Of a stretch of DNA of 64,000 bases, positions 12,201 to 24,180 are shown in pieces (positions within the stretch are counted from its first letter, which is position 1; each line of letters begins with the position of its first letter). The notes beneath the pieces are model-generated. The model saw only the letters and a program-made list of their open reading frames with translations. It did no database searches and was not told the DNA's origin. Source of the DNA: Uranotaenia lowii (taxonomy: Eukaryota; Arthropoda; Insecta; Diptera; Culicidae); the NCBI RefSeq assembly GCF_029784155.1, contig NC_073691.1, forward strand, positions 125,364,714 to 125,428,713, in the 5' to 3' direction. A program made the position numbers and the translations under genes.

Positions 12201-13763
12201 ACCATTGTACCATTCGAAAGACTGCTTTTCATAATTGTTGCCACCGAGCCACTAAAAGTTTAGAAACTGGCTATTCAGCCTTCGAATAAAAAGTTTTCCA
12301 GAAAAATGAATCGTTCATTTTTAATCTTTAATTGAATTAGGTATTACATTCCCCATATTTTATTTCGGTTTTTAAGCACTAAGTTCTCATATTAATATTT
12401 AATTGGATAATTGTAAGTATTTTGAAAATATTCATATCTACTTGAACTCGTGCCTCCAAAGTTCGAATTTCTCTGAACAAAGGTTCCAAAGGGAATCGGT
12501 ACCGAATTTTCTCGAATGTGAGCAATTTTAAAACTTTTTTCAACGTTTAAAAACCTATAAATTAAAAATGTAGTTTCAAAATCTTGAAATATCTATTTGT
12601 TCGATGGCTCGCATACAAATACCCTTCCTTATGAAATCAAAGCGTTTAGAAGCAAATAGGTTGATTTATGTGAGAGTTTAACTTTTTTCGTTAGTAAATG
12701 TATAGCTTTTGTTTCAGTTTGAGGTTAATTTTTCATATTAAAAATAGTGACGTTTTCCAAGAGTAAGCCAGCCTTGGACAAAAGACTAGAAAGAAACCCT
12801 ATCATATGGTAAACTTTGAAGAAAAAAATAAAAGGGGAATTGAATGAGGGCAAAATTTCATTTGTTTTTGTAGTTCAAATTTTATTAGTAATGTTAAAAA
12901 ATTAAGCCCCTTAATTTATGCAGCATCAATGTTCATCTTTCGAATTATTGTTGTTCTACCTTAACCTATTGAGGATCGCGATGTTGTTTTTTTCTAAACC
13001 AAGAAACACAGAAACTCAGGAGGTGGTTTGTATCCTTTATGATGAAAAAAACTCGTTAAAACCATCAAAATAGAGACTGATCAATGGTTCCCCAAAGCAT
13101 AAATTTCTAAACAGAAACATAATCGATTTTTAAATAAAATTTAAGTAGTCCTATAATTTTTGCAACCATGTTTTACGTTCATAGGAGTTCAGTTCTGGTT
13201 TAAAAAATATGAAACATGCCAAAAAATAATTGAAAAATATTGAAAAAAGTGATCAATCTTACCCCGGATTACGATACTGCAGAAAAGTATCTAAATGATA
13301 AAAATATTGATTTATAAATTTTGGGAATTTTCCGAAAAATATTTTTACACTAAGAACAAAAAAAACTAATATTAAGTTTGTAGGTGATACTATTAAGCCG
13401 CCAATTTGGGTAAAGTTTTTAACGGCATCGAAAAATGATAAATTTTGTACATCTATTGTTCGATTTTTTTATATTTCATATGAGAACCAAAAACTTTAAA
13501 ACCAGCTTATGATGTGAGAAACTATTTCCTTGTCATTTTCTAATCTCTAATCTAATTTGAAAAAAAACACGAGTATAAAAGGAGTGCAAAAACATGGTTT
13601 CTTACAACAAGTTAAAAAAAGATATCTAAATTATATTCCAACCTATAGATTACAGATTTTTGGCAGGTTTAGGTACAGCTTTTATCAATACAACTGAACA
13701 AACCATGAGGTTTTGAACGTGGCCGTCAGTTTTTGTAAAGAGGACATCACTCTCTGGAGCCAC
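9250..13763. repeat. Dispersed motif GTGGCTCCAGAGAG, five copies in two orientations
   Basis: The motif is at 9250-9263 and 9938-9950 on the plus strand and at 11580-11593, 11782-11795 and 13750-13763 on the minus strand. The copies at 9938 and 11782 extend outward as CTGARACAGTGRCTCCAGAGA, so they may be the inverted ends of one element; 9250 and 11580 share a further similar flank. The arrangement suggests interleaved or nested short transposons, but I could not fix target duplications. The span between contains AT-rich DNA and no supported gene. Confidence 0.4.
12530..13275. repeat. Diverged relative of the 17.1-kb MITE
   Basis: Internal sequence (CCTATAAATTAA, GGCTCGCATACAAATA, AAGCGTTTAGAAGCAAATAGG) parallels the element at 17097-18047 in the same order, and the right side ends with GTGATCAATCTTACCCC like that element's inner border. 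Its outer ends are not clear. Confidence 0.5.
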
Positions 13764-14970
13764 GATATCAGGCATAATTTCTTATATTTTTTTATCGCCT
13801 AGAAAAACATTGTTCATTTAATTAAAAAATACAATAAATGTTAATGTCTCAAGTTTAGATTTTTATGGCATTTTTATATGAATTCGGATTTATATTGATC
13901 ATAAGAAATAAGGTGAAAGGTTAAATTTATTATGCAAAATCCTTCTTCGGATTTGTAAAACAAACTAGTTTTGTTCTTAAAATACAAGAGATCAAAGGAA
14001 TCAATACCGAGTATTTCAGCAAAAATCATATACAAATGTTGGGTTGATTTGCTTAATATATCGTTCTTCAATTTATTTTTTCTTGCAAACAATTGATATG
14101 GGCAAAGAGCTCAATGCTCTTTAGATTATTTATCAATCTTCTCAAACCCAACTCCGCCTTTCGACGGTGTTTACTAGTATCATACAAATGTCAATCATGA
14201 TTTTAACTGACTTTTAGCTCAGGAAGTTTCAAAACATGTTTATCTAACAATCTATGCTATTGCACAGAAAAAAATTTGACTATTACGTGTCACTGAAACT
14301 GCAACCTTTAAAATAAATTAACCTGTAATTAACAAAACCTGTTATTTTCAATTGTTTTCCTTGAAAGTTAACGAAGATTCATTTATTATTACAGCAAATG
14401 TCCTGTAAAAAAGTTGTACACTGAAAATTAAATATCACGTAATTTCTTTTTCGACCTGTAAAATTACGGTAAATGTACTGCTCCTTTTTGTTACAGGAAA
14501 TTTGCGTAATTTTACAGGAAATATTTTTTGCTGTGTGGCAACTGTTTGTTGAAAAACTTGAAGAAACTGGAAAGGTACCTATTTTTCGAAAAACTATTAT
14601 TTTGGTAGTTTAGAAATTTAGGTAGTTTTAGAAATACTGGATCTATGTTTTTTGATAAACAAAACTTATAGCCGTTGGGTCTAAGATCTACAACCATTCT
14701 GGATTGATTGATTGAGAAAAAAATCTTAAGCTAGGGAGAAGAGATGACAAACAATCCTCGGGATAGAAATCGACAAAAATGTATATTTCTAACTGTTCAC
14801 AGATGTTGAAATATCCCAGTTATTTGCGAATCAATTTTACATTCATAAATTTAAAGTTATGAGAAAATCTTAATATGTTTCTCAATTTAGGTTGAAGTTT
14901 GTGAAACCGAAAAAGTACTGAAAGGTGAGTTCTATAGCACCTATTGTTATGCAACTATGGAAAAAAAAAC
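13764..14970. other. AT-rich stretch with a possible small MITE
   Basis: Around 14262-14535 a CACAGAAAAAAATTT end faces AAATATTTTTTGCTGTG, enclosing repeated CCTGTAA motifs. This resembles a short inverted-repeat element but the ends are imperfect. Nothing else is recognised. Confidence 0.3.
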
Positions 14971-14977
14971 AATGATA

Positions 14978-15195
14978 CAGTGAGCGAAATAAGAATAGCA
15001 CCACTATGTGTTTTGCTTGTTAAAATATGAATGTTTGAAAATCACCAAAATTTTCTTCTATAAATTGTTTTGAATTGTTTAACGGATAAATCAAGCATAA
15101 GTTTACTTTTTTTTGGACGTAGCAATTGGCGTTGAGGACTAAAAATGTGAAAAAAGGGTGCGAAATAAGAATAGCACCACTTGAGTTTTTCAACA
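14978..15195. repeat. Fragment with a repeated Tc1-like terminal motif
   Basis: CAGTGAGCGAAATAAGAATAGCACCACT follows a TA at 14976-14977, and GTGCGAAATAAGAATAGCACCACT recurs near 15157. This looks like a terminal repeat of a Tc1-type element. A weakly similar segment (GGCGTTGAGG and GAAATAAAAATGAC) lies near 9820-9865. No transposase is visible. Confidence 0.4.
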
Positions 15196-15599
15196 AAAAC
15201 TAGATTATTTCTAAAAATTTACCGTGTAAAAGTGAATAATAATGCTTCTACGAATTATTTGAATAGATAACTGTATTTTAAGGAGTTTTCTAGGATTTCA
15301 AAGATTTTCAAAGGTATTAAAATGGGGTTTTAAGAAATGCTCTTCTAGCGTTTAGGAATTTGATACTTGAGCCATAATACTACAATTACAATTAAAGAAA
15401 TTTTGAAATTATTATAATTTTAACCGATTCGAATCATCTTTCATCAAATAGGCTAATTAGATAAATGCTTCGAAACATTTTTCGGATAGTTCACTGATAA
15501 AAAATGTTCCAAAAGTACAGCTCAACTGCAATCCTGGAAAAAACGAAATATGAAATTTGTTAAAATCAAATCAGTATAAATGTGCTCGGTTCATCCTGG

Positions 15600-17090
15600 A
15601 AAAAAATCGAAAACATTAGTAAGGTAAAATAAAACACAGTGTTGAGGTTTTTTTTGGTTTTGAAACATTTTGGAGATTTATTTCGTCATCGTTTTTACTC
15701 ATGTTGTTATGTTATTATCGCATGTGGGTTGCGGGTCTATTATTTATTCAATTTTGTTTGTTTGATTTTCTTCATTCCAATATCATCATCATTATCATCA
15801 TTATCGTTAGTGAATGTTATTTTTCAGAGATTGCATTGAACATAGCTGTTCTCTCTAAAAATCTCTTCCGTTTTCTTTGGTTTTCTCTTTTGCTCATTGC
15901 CACACAGTCCATATGTTGTTCTCACATTTCTTTTTCCTCCAATTATCGAACGCTTTCGATACGATTGAATACTATTTTGTATTCGATTTATTGCCCAAGA
16001 TCCGACCTCCGACATTGAACTCGTGTTTTTTAATTTATTTTTTCCTTCAATGATACCTTAACAGCTATGTTTAGTTCCTAGCGCTGCTATTTGAGTATTT
16101 TATTATTATTAATATTTGTAACCTTACTGTAGTTCATCCACATTGAAATCTGCGTTATGCTTTTTTTTTATTTCTTGCATCTTTTATTTTGACTTGTTTT
16201 TTTTCGATCAAGATCATCGTTTGTTTGTTTGTTTGTTTGTGTGTTTAATTTGAAGGATCTTTTACTGTAATTATTCGTTCTCTAGTTACCTCTTAACTTG
16301 CCTAAAGTATATGTATATAAATAAAACAATCGCATCCGGGACTAGTCTTAACGTTCTCTTCTAGTTTCTCTGTCTCTATTATTAATTCCACAAAATTTTA
16401 CCATCTCCATTTAAACTTGATATTTTATTTTTTCTTTGCTTTATTATTTCAATGTTGTCCGTACTTTAATCTGATAAGTATTTATTTCATACACATATTT
16501 TTTCCTTCGATTTCACTTTAAATTTAATATTTGTGTATGTTAAGTCCAACTTTTGTACATGGACCACCTAATTGATTCGTTTGTCATATGATTAAACTCT
16601 TTTCTGCTGAGGGATTTTAACTTTGTTTTTACTCTACTAAATTATGTCATAAATTCATCTTTTTTTTTGTTTTTTTTTCCTAAACTCGCTACAAACTTAT
16701 GAGGGAAACAAGCAAATTGAAGATCTTTAGTCTTAATTTTGATTCCGTTGTTTTAGTCGAACTCACCTTTTAGCTTTCTGGAGAGTGAGAATCAAATCTA
16801 CAAGTTCTCATTTGCTTACTGGGACGGCAGAATTGTACAATAATTTGGGAAAGATCTACGGAGATTTGGGATTTCCTCAAAGGTTTAGACAAATTTCTAT
16901 GAATATTCCTAGAATTGGTTGATGTTACTTTTAGTCGGTGGATTGTTCAGCTATGAAATAACAGCAAATATTTAAGAAATTGCTTAAAAATGAAAAAATA
17001 TTAAAACATATAACATGGATTAATAGAAAAAAACTTGATTCTGAATACATACTGTGAATTTTCATTTTTGATAATGACCCAACATGTTGA
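15600..17090. other. T-rich island without recognised elements
   Basis: Long T-rich sequence on the plus strand with a GTTT microsatellite near 16222-16242. There are no transposon ends and no ORF with motifs. It could be untranslated sequence of a minus-strand transcript, but nothing proves it. Confidence 0.35.
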
Positions 17091-17096
17091 AAAGTA

Positions 17097-18047
17097 CCGT
17101 AAACTGGGGGAACTTTGATCAGCGGGGTAACTTTGATCAACATGAAATTTTTGCAGATAATCATCATTAACTAAGTTAAAAGTTAAAATATCTGAAAACT
17201 GTTAACTACGTTTGAAAGCCTATAAATTAAGTCACAAATAAGCTAAATTTGGTTTTTATTAGAAGAATTTTAATACTACTTCAAATGTTATTTTAAAATC
17301 ATAAAATATCTCGGTTTTTGAAGGCTCACAAACAAACATCTCTCCTGATCAAATTTAAGCATTTAGGAGCAAATGGGTTGTTCAATGTGAAAGTTTTCCT
17401 TTTTTACTTGGTTTGGGTGTAGGTTAAGTGTTATTTTTATGGTCATTTGATGATAATTTTTGGATATTGAAAAAAATCGGTCATTTTCCATAAAAAAGCT
17501 CGTAGAGGAAAAATGGCTAAAACCCCTATCAAATGGTTAAGTTTGAAGAAAAAAAGATCATAGGAATATTGCGCGGACTCAAGGCATTGCATGAAGATAA
17601 CTTTTTATTTGTTTTTGAAGCCAAAAAATGTTAAGAAATGTTTATAATTTTTGCCCCTAAATGTATGGAGCAACATTATCCATCTTTTGAGTATATTTGT
17701 TTTGAAAGAAAACGTTGAAAAATTTAATCGAGTCCAAACAAAAAAAATACTTTTATCGATATTTTGAACCTTCTGAGCTAAATTGCATCAAAACAATAAA
17801 TATGAAGATGTTGAGATACGTTTAAACCAAAGTGATCAAAGTTACCCCGAAACTCGAATCCTGGTTTTGTAACAAACATTCAATTATGACCACAAATATC
17901 GTTTGAATTTACTACAATCAATGATCATGTTTGATACTCCTCACCTCAGTAAGGGTTTTAAAGATTTTAGGTATTACGAAAAAGCAACCCCTTCCAAAAT
18001 ATTCAAAAATGAATGAAAAAAGTGATCAAAGTTCCCCCAGTTTACGG
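17097..18047. mobile_element. MITE with perfect 25-bp inverted ends and TA duplication
   Basis: A 951-bp element. The left end CCGTAAACTGGGGGAACTTT and the next bases GATCA are exactly repeated as the complement at the right end, flanked by TA at 17095-17096 and 18048-18049. An inner GGGGTAACTTTGATCA echoes the end. It has no coding capacity. The superfamily is not certain from the ends alone. Confidence 0.78.
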
Positions 18048-18157
18048 TAGTAGAATCTGAATCAAAACAATCGCAGCAAATCAATTTGCTGAATAAAAAA
18101 AAATCTTTCGATCGCCTTGATTCAGAAGAATGTTCAACCAAGTAGGCTCACAATACA

Positions 18158-19129
18158 GGTTGTACTCCATTTACCCGAAAACCATTGCCCAGAATGAAAA
18201 ATCCCCAGAATTCCAATCGCCAGAAAGAACCATTCCCCAGAATTTTTTTCCCCAGACGAACCATTCCCCAGAAAAATTTCCGCCAGAATGTACCATTTCC
18301 CAGAAATTTTTTCACCAGAATGAACCATTTACCAGAATTTTTTTCGCCAGAAGAACCATTTCCGAGAAAATTGAAAACATTTATCCTTACTAGAAATTAT
18401 TTAAAAAAAAAGGAATTGTTACAAAAAAATGGGGTTTCATAACTTTATTCTTTTGCGGCAAAGCCGCAACCAACGAAGATGAAGGGGCTGAGGCGGCACA
18501 AAGCCGCCGAAGCTCCCAGATCCGAGGAGGCCGCCGACCCGCCGTCGGAAGCGGCGGCCCTAAGACATTGGTCTAGGTCTGCCGGGGCTTCCTAGGTCTG
18601 CGTGAAAGCTAGGGGTGATCCTTTAGCCCCGTCCGCCACGCGACAGCGTGAAGGACAAAACGTCTTTCAAGTTCGAACGCGTAGCGTGAGGAGTCGGATA
18701 CCAAAACGGTTTTCTAAAGGACCATGGTAAGCATTGAATCAATTAAAGTACCCAAACCATAAACAAAGCACAATATTGGTTTTAAAATAAATTTAGTTGG
18801 AAAATTTCAAAGTCGTAGTTTCATTTAAAAAATCATTTTGAAAAAATTAATTTCGAATCATATGAAATATACAAGAATTCATTAGAAAAAAAAACAAATA
18901 AAAATACTAGGGGAAAAAATCTGGAATTTGTGCCATTCTGGAAAATGTTCCATTCTGGGGAAAAAAATCTGGAAAGTGGTCCATTCTGGGAAAAAAATTT
19001 CTGGTAAATGGTGCATTCTGGGGAATTTTTTTCTGGGAAATGGTTCATTCTGGGGTTTGATTTCGGGTATTTGTCATTCTGGGAAAAATTCATTCTGGGC
19101 AATGGTTTTCGGGTAAATGGGATACAATC
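18158..19129. mobile_element. MULE-like fold-back element with inverted minisatellites and a GC-rich core
   Basis: A 972-bp element flanked by the 9-bp duplication CACAATACA (18149-18157 and 19130-19138); a 9-bp duplication is typical of Mutator-like elements. The ends match as G-R-TTGTA followed by CCATTTACCCGAAAACCATT. Both arms consist of degenerate tandem units built on CCATTYCCCAGAA plus a T run, in opposite orientation (about 18172-18365 and 18935-19110). The centre (about 18450-18730) is sharply different: GC-rich with several hairpins. No ORF with recognisable motifs. Confidence 0.7.
18450..18730. other. GC-rich hairpin-dense core, origin unknown
   Basis: About 280 bp far more GC-rich than its surroundings. 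By eye it can form TTGCGGCAAAGCCGCAA, GGCGGCACAAAGCCGCC, a GGCCGCC/GGCGGCC stem at about 18530-18562, and CACGCGACAGCGTG (18637-18650). CTAGGTCTGC occurs twice (near 18570 and 18591). I do not recognise the sequence. It could be a captured fragment, a structured RNA, or simply the core of this repeat family. Confidence 0.6.
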
Positions 19130-19143
19130 CACAATACATATAA

Positions 19144-19446
19144 GAGCAAGTTCATTCGTGTTGGGAAATAGTGGTAGAAATTTTGACAATTTGAGTGCAT
19201 TTTGAAAACTTTACCATGCAAAAACATTTTAAAGATCTTTTTACAACACGTGTTCTATTTTCGCATGCTGTGAAGCAAAACTAGCAAGACTCTTATCACA
19301 TACGACTGAAATAAAAGAGTGCTGTTAAAAAATATAACACCCAAAGATCTTGAGAACATTTTTTTCATGGTAAAATTTAAAAAATGTGCAAAATTCAAAA
19401 TGTCAAAATTTCTACCACTTTTTTTTCAACACCAGTGAACTTGCTC
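19144..19446. mobile_element. Harbinger-like MITE with TAA duplication
   Basis: A 303-bp element flanked by TAA (19141-19143 and 19447-19449), with ends starting GAGCAAGTTCA and a shared inner GTGGTAGAAATTTTGAC. A 3-bp TWA duplication fits PIF/Harbinger. It begins a few bases from the right target duplication of the fold-back element. Non-coding. Confidence 0.7.
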
Positions 19447-19649
19447 TAAGAATAGTGAAACCCGATCGTAGTATTCTAAGATTTGTTCATAGCTTTGTTT
19501 TTTGTGGCAGAATCTTACTTACATCATATAAAAAAGTAAAATGTTTTCCGCTTTTTTTTTTTTTTCATTTTTTGGAAAAAGATTGCTCAGAATTCACACA
19601 ACAGAAGAGAAATTACTTCAGCCTATCAACATATTGGATTTCTCCTCAT

Positions 19650-21150
19650 CGTGTCGCTCACTAACATTTTATTTCGAACAGTTCCGAGCTCGATTGTTTT
19701 AGCACAACAACAATTAACGCGTTTCGAGCCCTCTCGTCGATCGTTTCAAACACATGGTAATACGCACATATAAAACAACCTTATATTTTTTTTACTAATC
19801 AGTTCTTTTTCGTTATCGCTTCGAATTTTCGCATTCAATTTTTCCGAGTTCCGAGTTTTCTCGTACCAAGTTTGCCGTTTGTTTATGTTTTCGGGAAATT
19901 TAAAACGATCAGTTAATGCGTGGTTTGGATTTTTCTTTTTAAATTTATAATCGTTGTTATCCTAACATAGTGCAGATGAAGTCGAAAGGATGTGATTTTG
20001 GAGGATTATAATTTTTTTTCGGGCTTATTTTTCGTTTACAATATAAAAGAGAGTGAATCTACTGCACAGAACACGACAATGGTTTCAAATTTATTTTCTT
20101 TTTATGTTAAAAAAAATCCGTCGCTTACTGCGCCATGTACTTTCTCGAAAGGTTTCTGTCACTCTTTTATTATTTTTATTTGTCTGAACTCTTCTATGAT
20201 TTTGTTTTATTGATGAAGTGTTGTTTGTACCTGACTGTTTCGATAACCGTTGGTTTTGTTGATTTTTTTTTGGTTTAACTATTTCGTTCAGTACATTAGC
20301 TAAACCTATAACCTGGATGTCCTTTTTGTGTACTTCGTTATTCGATAAGTTTTATTGTATAATTTGAGGTTAGTAGTGGTGGTATTTTGTGAGTGTTTTT
20401 TTGTCGAAGTGTTTGTATTTGAATCGAAAGTACTTAACAGCGATAAGTAGCATTCTGATTTTCATTTGTCATATATTTTAATTTTTGTGTAAATAACATC
20501 AACATTGGTGTAATTTTTAATATTTCATGTCTTTTTTCATCTTAATTTTCTAGGGGAGCCATTCTAATCGGTATAATAGTTCATGGCTATTTTTTCATTA
20601 TGATATCATCATTTAATGCTTTTGTTTGTTTTTTTTTTTATTAAGTAAGATGTTCTCCTATCCACTATCGAGTATATCATTGATTATCTTTAAAGAAGAA
20701 AGAATACTAGTCTACCGAACTGAGACTTATGTAGCTATTTTTTTTCTTCATTTTGTGTGTGCCTATTCAATTTGAATAATTATTTTCGCCTCTGAAATGC
20801 TTTTCTATGTACAGATATATCAATAGTATGCTTATTAGCAGCAGCAACAAACTCTTGGCGGCGGTCTTATCATTTCTTGAAATTCAGCTCAAAATCAGTC
20901 TGTCCTAAAATACGAATAATTGGTTTCAGTTTTTTGTGTGTGTGTTTCATTTCACAAAACATTTGATTATTTTTCGTTCTTCCCTTAAGGTAAAAGCAAG
21001 CGTGTTCTTTTCCAATACCGTAAATAACTTTTCCTACGTTCCAATCAATAAATAAAAGTTAATAACGGTTATTTGATAGGTTTACGTCATTAAAAGTGCC
21101 TGCAACAAACTTCGGTGCACGGTTAGATCATTAAAGCTTTTCTGGGTCTA
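19650..21150. other. T-rich island without recognised elements
   Basis: Plus-strand T-rich sequence resembling that at 15.6-16.7 and 26.9-28.2 kb. No mobile-element ends and no coding motif seen. It may be untranslated or intergenic. Confidence 0.35.
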
Positions 21151-21555
21151 TGAATTTTGGAAATTTCATACCTAGTTCAAAAATAAATTCCTTTACGGAA
21201 AGTTCATGCAATGGAAGTGGATCAGCAAATCGACTAGGTCCACTTTTGTATCCAGCATCAAGGTTGATGAATGTTAGGTATCCTTCAGCATTTGATCAAA
21301 AGCTCTATTTCTACACAGATTTACTCGAATAAAGCTGCCTGGGACTTTTTTACTTTATTCAATTTGAATAGGTGTAGGCGTTGAGATTTGATCCTGAACG
21401 CTTTTGTACTGTATCTCAAAAAAAAAACTACCTGAAATCGCCACAAAAATTTTCATTCGTGAACATTAAATTATAAGGTAGTTTCACTGAAAATTTCATC
21501 AATTTTAATCCATCCGTTCAAAAGTTACGTTTACCTCCTAGTGGTTCGCAGTGTA

Positions 21556-22789
21556 CATGGTCCGGCAGTTGAACTGCTACATTACTTCAACAGTAATTAT
21601 TTCGTTGCACACGAAACAGTATTGAACGACCCCTCGTCGCTTTGTTTACATTAAGTCTTACATTAAGTGTTACTTTTGTAATCAGATGTTATCCGGCAAA
21701 ATGGATCTCGAAACGTAGCGCTGTGGTTGCCTTGTTCCTAGCTGGTAAATTTAAGTGTGTGCAGAAGTTTTGTATACCGTACAGTTAAAATATACCTGGA
21801 GACCGAAAGTGCCAAAAACGGTATGGTGGGGACGCCTACCTACTGTGGTGACACCTGCCAAGAAGCGCCTTAAGAGAAATCCTCGTCGTACTGCCACTAA
21901 ATTGGCATAGGATCTCAACATACTGGATCGAAGTCTCCGTCGGATCCTGAAAGATAAACTGCAGACCAAGCCCTACAAGATCCAAAAGGTTCAAGACCTT
22001 ACGGTGAAGTAGAAACAAGAACGGGTAAAAAGAGCGAAGGCGCTGCTGAGGAGGGCCGCGGAAGGAAGGTTTAAGAATATTGTGTCGACGAGAAACTCTT
22101 CACCGTACAGCAGTTCGTGAATAAGCAGAACGACAGAGTTTGTATGCCAGACAGATCACGACTTGCTGACGGCCACCCGGCGACAGAAACCAGCATCGGT
22201 GATGGTTGGGCCGGAATCACCCGTGATGGCCGGACTTCGTTGGTTTTTGTCCCTGAAGGAGTGAATATCAACCGAAATACATGTCGGGAACTAGTTCTAC
22301 AGAATGTCGTCGAACCGTGGGCACGTCGACATTTTGGTTCCAGGGATTGGGTTTTCCAACAGGACTCGGCGCCGGCTCACAAAGCGAAGAAAACCCAACT
22401 TTGGATTGCGCAACATTTTCCAGGGTTCATTTCGAGATCCGAGTGGCCGGCGAGTTCGCCAGACCTGAACCCTATGGACTTCGCTATTTGGAGTATGTTG
22501 GAGGCCGAAGTCTGCTCTAAGAAACATGAAGATGTGGAGGTCCTGAAGCGACATCTCGTGGCAGCCTGGGATAAAATACCACCAGAACACCTGCGGGCCT
22601 CATACGAGGCGTTCCTTGACCGTCTGCGGCGAATGGTTATACTCAAGGGCGAACAAGTCGGACTTTACCAGTGAATTTTGAAAAAGTAATTTGTTTTCAA
22701 GAGAAATTGAATGAATTTGAAATAGAAAGATGTTGTTTTGATCAATTTATATGTTTATTTCAATGTAGCACTTCAATTGCCGGACCCTG
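21556..22789 (+). mobile_element. Tc1/mariner element, DD37D (maT type), decayed
   Basis: A 1234-bp element between TA (21554-21555) and TA (22790-22791). Inverted ends match as CAKGGTCCGGCARTTGAA followed by STGCTACATT. It carries one broken transposase on the plus strand. Confidence 0.88.
21800..22674 (+). pseudogene. DD37D (maT) transposase pseudogene
   Basis: Transposase remnant. The N-terminal part is spread over frames with stops (RRTATKLA then a stop at 21908-21910, later KPYKIQKVQDL). The first catalytic Asp is in DEKLFTVQQFVNKQ after a frameshift near 22083. From 22117 a single frame stays open to the natural stop at 22672-22674. It contains WVFQQDSAPAHKAKK with the second Asp, then SPDLNPMDFAIW with the third. 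Thirty-seven residues separate the last two Asp, and the last is Asp rather than Glu, which places it in the DD37D group. The open C-terminal half suggests moderate age. Confidence 0.85.
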
Positions 22790-23099
22790 TAAGTTTGGTA
22801 ATAAGCTCGAAGCGTTGTCACATTTTTTTTTGTGTTTTACAAAGATTGGTTAGCTGTTTTTGAAGGGTGAGCATTCATTCGCCTAGAATGGGAAAACTAC
22901 CACTTTCAACGCCTACTACTTTTTTTTGCTTTCGTCGAGCTCAAAGAGCTATTATAGCAAACTGAAACAATTTTGATGTGTATGGAAAAGATTTCATAGG
23001 CTAGTCTACAGTACGGAAATGGATTGCAAAGTGTAAAATAATTGTAACTTTTACAGCGATAATATGCCCAACAGGGGAAGCGTTTTTTTTTTAATTCAA

Positions 23100-24180
23100 T
23101 GACGATTGGTCCAATATGTTCGTCATCGTCAACGAGAGCCAACTGACAGCTGTGGGACGCAAGGTTTATTGAGCGGGGAGACGGTTCGGAGCAGTCTTTC
23201 TACACGGCACAGTCGAAGAGGAGATATTCACGCGTCAGCCTGCTGGATACGTCAACCCCGGGAAAAAGAAGCTGGTCTGCAAACTCCGTCCATCTACGGG
23301 TTAAAACAGTCAGCGCGCTGCTCGAACCAAGCGTTTCCACAAGGTTCTGGTTGTTGTGGTTTCAACCAGTGCCAATCGGATATGTACCTACACATTCGAA
23401 GAAACGATCGTGGTATCATCATCATGGTTTGAAGTGATAAACATCGGACGATGTAGCATTTTGTGAAGCACGAAGTGCATCGAGAGAACGGTTACTACAC
23501 TGCACTCGGGCTATCAAGATGATGATCAAGAAGTACGGTCTTGAGGAGTGCAAGCCATCTAATTTCTCAATGGATCCTGGGTAGGTGGCCTTAGATCATC
23601 CAAGCCCGCCTTTTGCGGATACCTATCCATTCAGAAGTCTTAGCGATGCTCTTTTGTATGTGGTAGTGAACGCCAGACCAGACGTTGCAGCCAGTGGTTC
23701 TGTTTTGGGCCGGAAAGTTAGTGCACCGACGAAAATGGACTGGACAGCTGCAAAACGCTTAGTTCGTTTTTTGGAAGGCACCATGGAACTGGCAACCATG
23801 TTGAGATTCAAACATGGTAAAAAATAGGAGCCCGTCGGTTTTTCGGACTCAGATTGAGCGGGAGATCATGCAAGTCGAAGATTCACTTCCGGTTTTCTGT
23901 TCTTTTACGGAAGTAGTCCGATCTACTGGACAAGCCGCCGCCAATCTTGTGTGAGCCGCCAATCATGTGTATCTTCTTTGGAAGCCGAGTATATTGCGCT
24001 ACAAAAAGGGGAACTCCTGTGACTTCAACGTTTGATGGTAGACTTCGGCAAGATATCTCGAGGAAAACAACGATCTTCGAGGATATCCAAAGATGCTTAC
24101 GGTCGAAACATCTAGACTCGAGGCAACACTTTGTTAAGGACAACGAATACCAGCCGACACCCTTACCAAGCCTTATTGGG
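23100..24180 (+). pseudogene. Ty1/copia polymerase fragment
   Basis: Remnant of a copia-type LTR retrotransposon pol, read through several frames. Motifs in order: FLHGTVEEEIF, the SIYGLKQSARC type block typical of copia reverse transcriptase (here IYGLKQSARCSNQAF), SDMYLHIRRND, MIKKYGLEECKPS, LLYVVVNARPDVAAS, KRLVRFLEGTM, and the RNase H tail FSDSD and SLSSLEAEYIAL-like sequence near 23975. Frames switch at least five times and stops are frequent. No LTRs were found on either side; the right side passes directly into non-LTR sequence. Confidence 0.8.
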
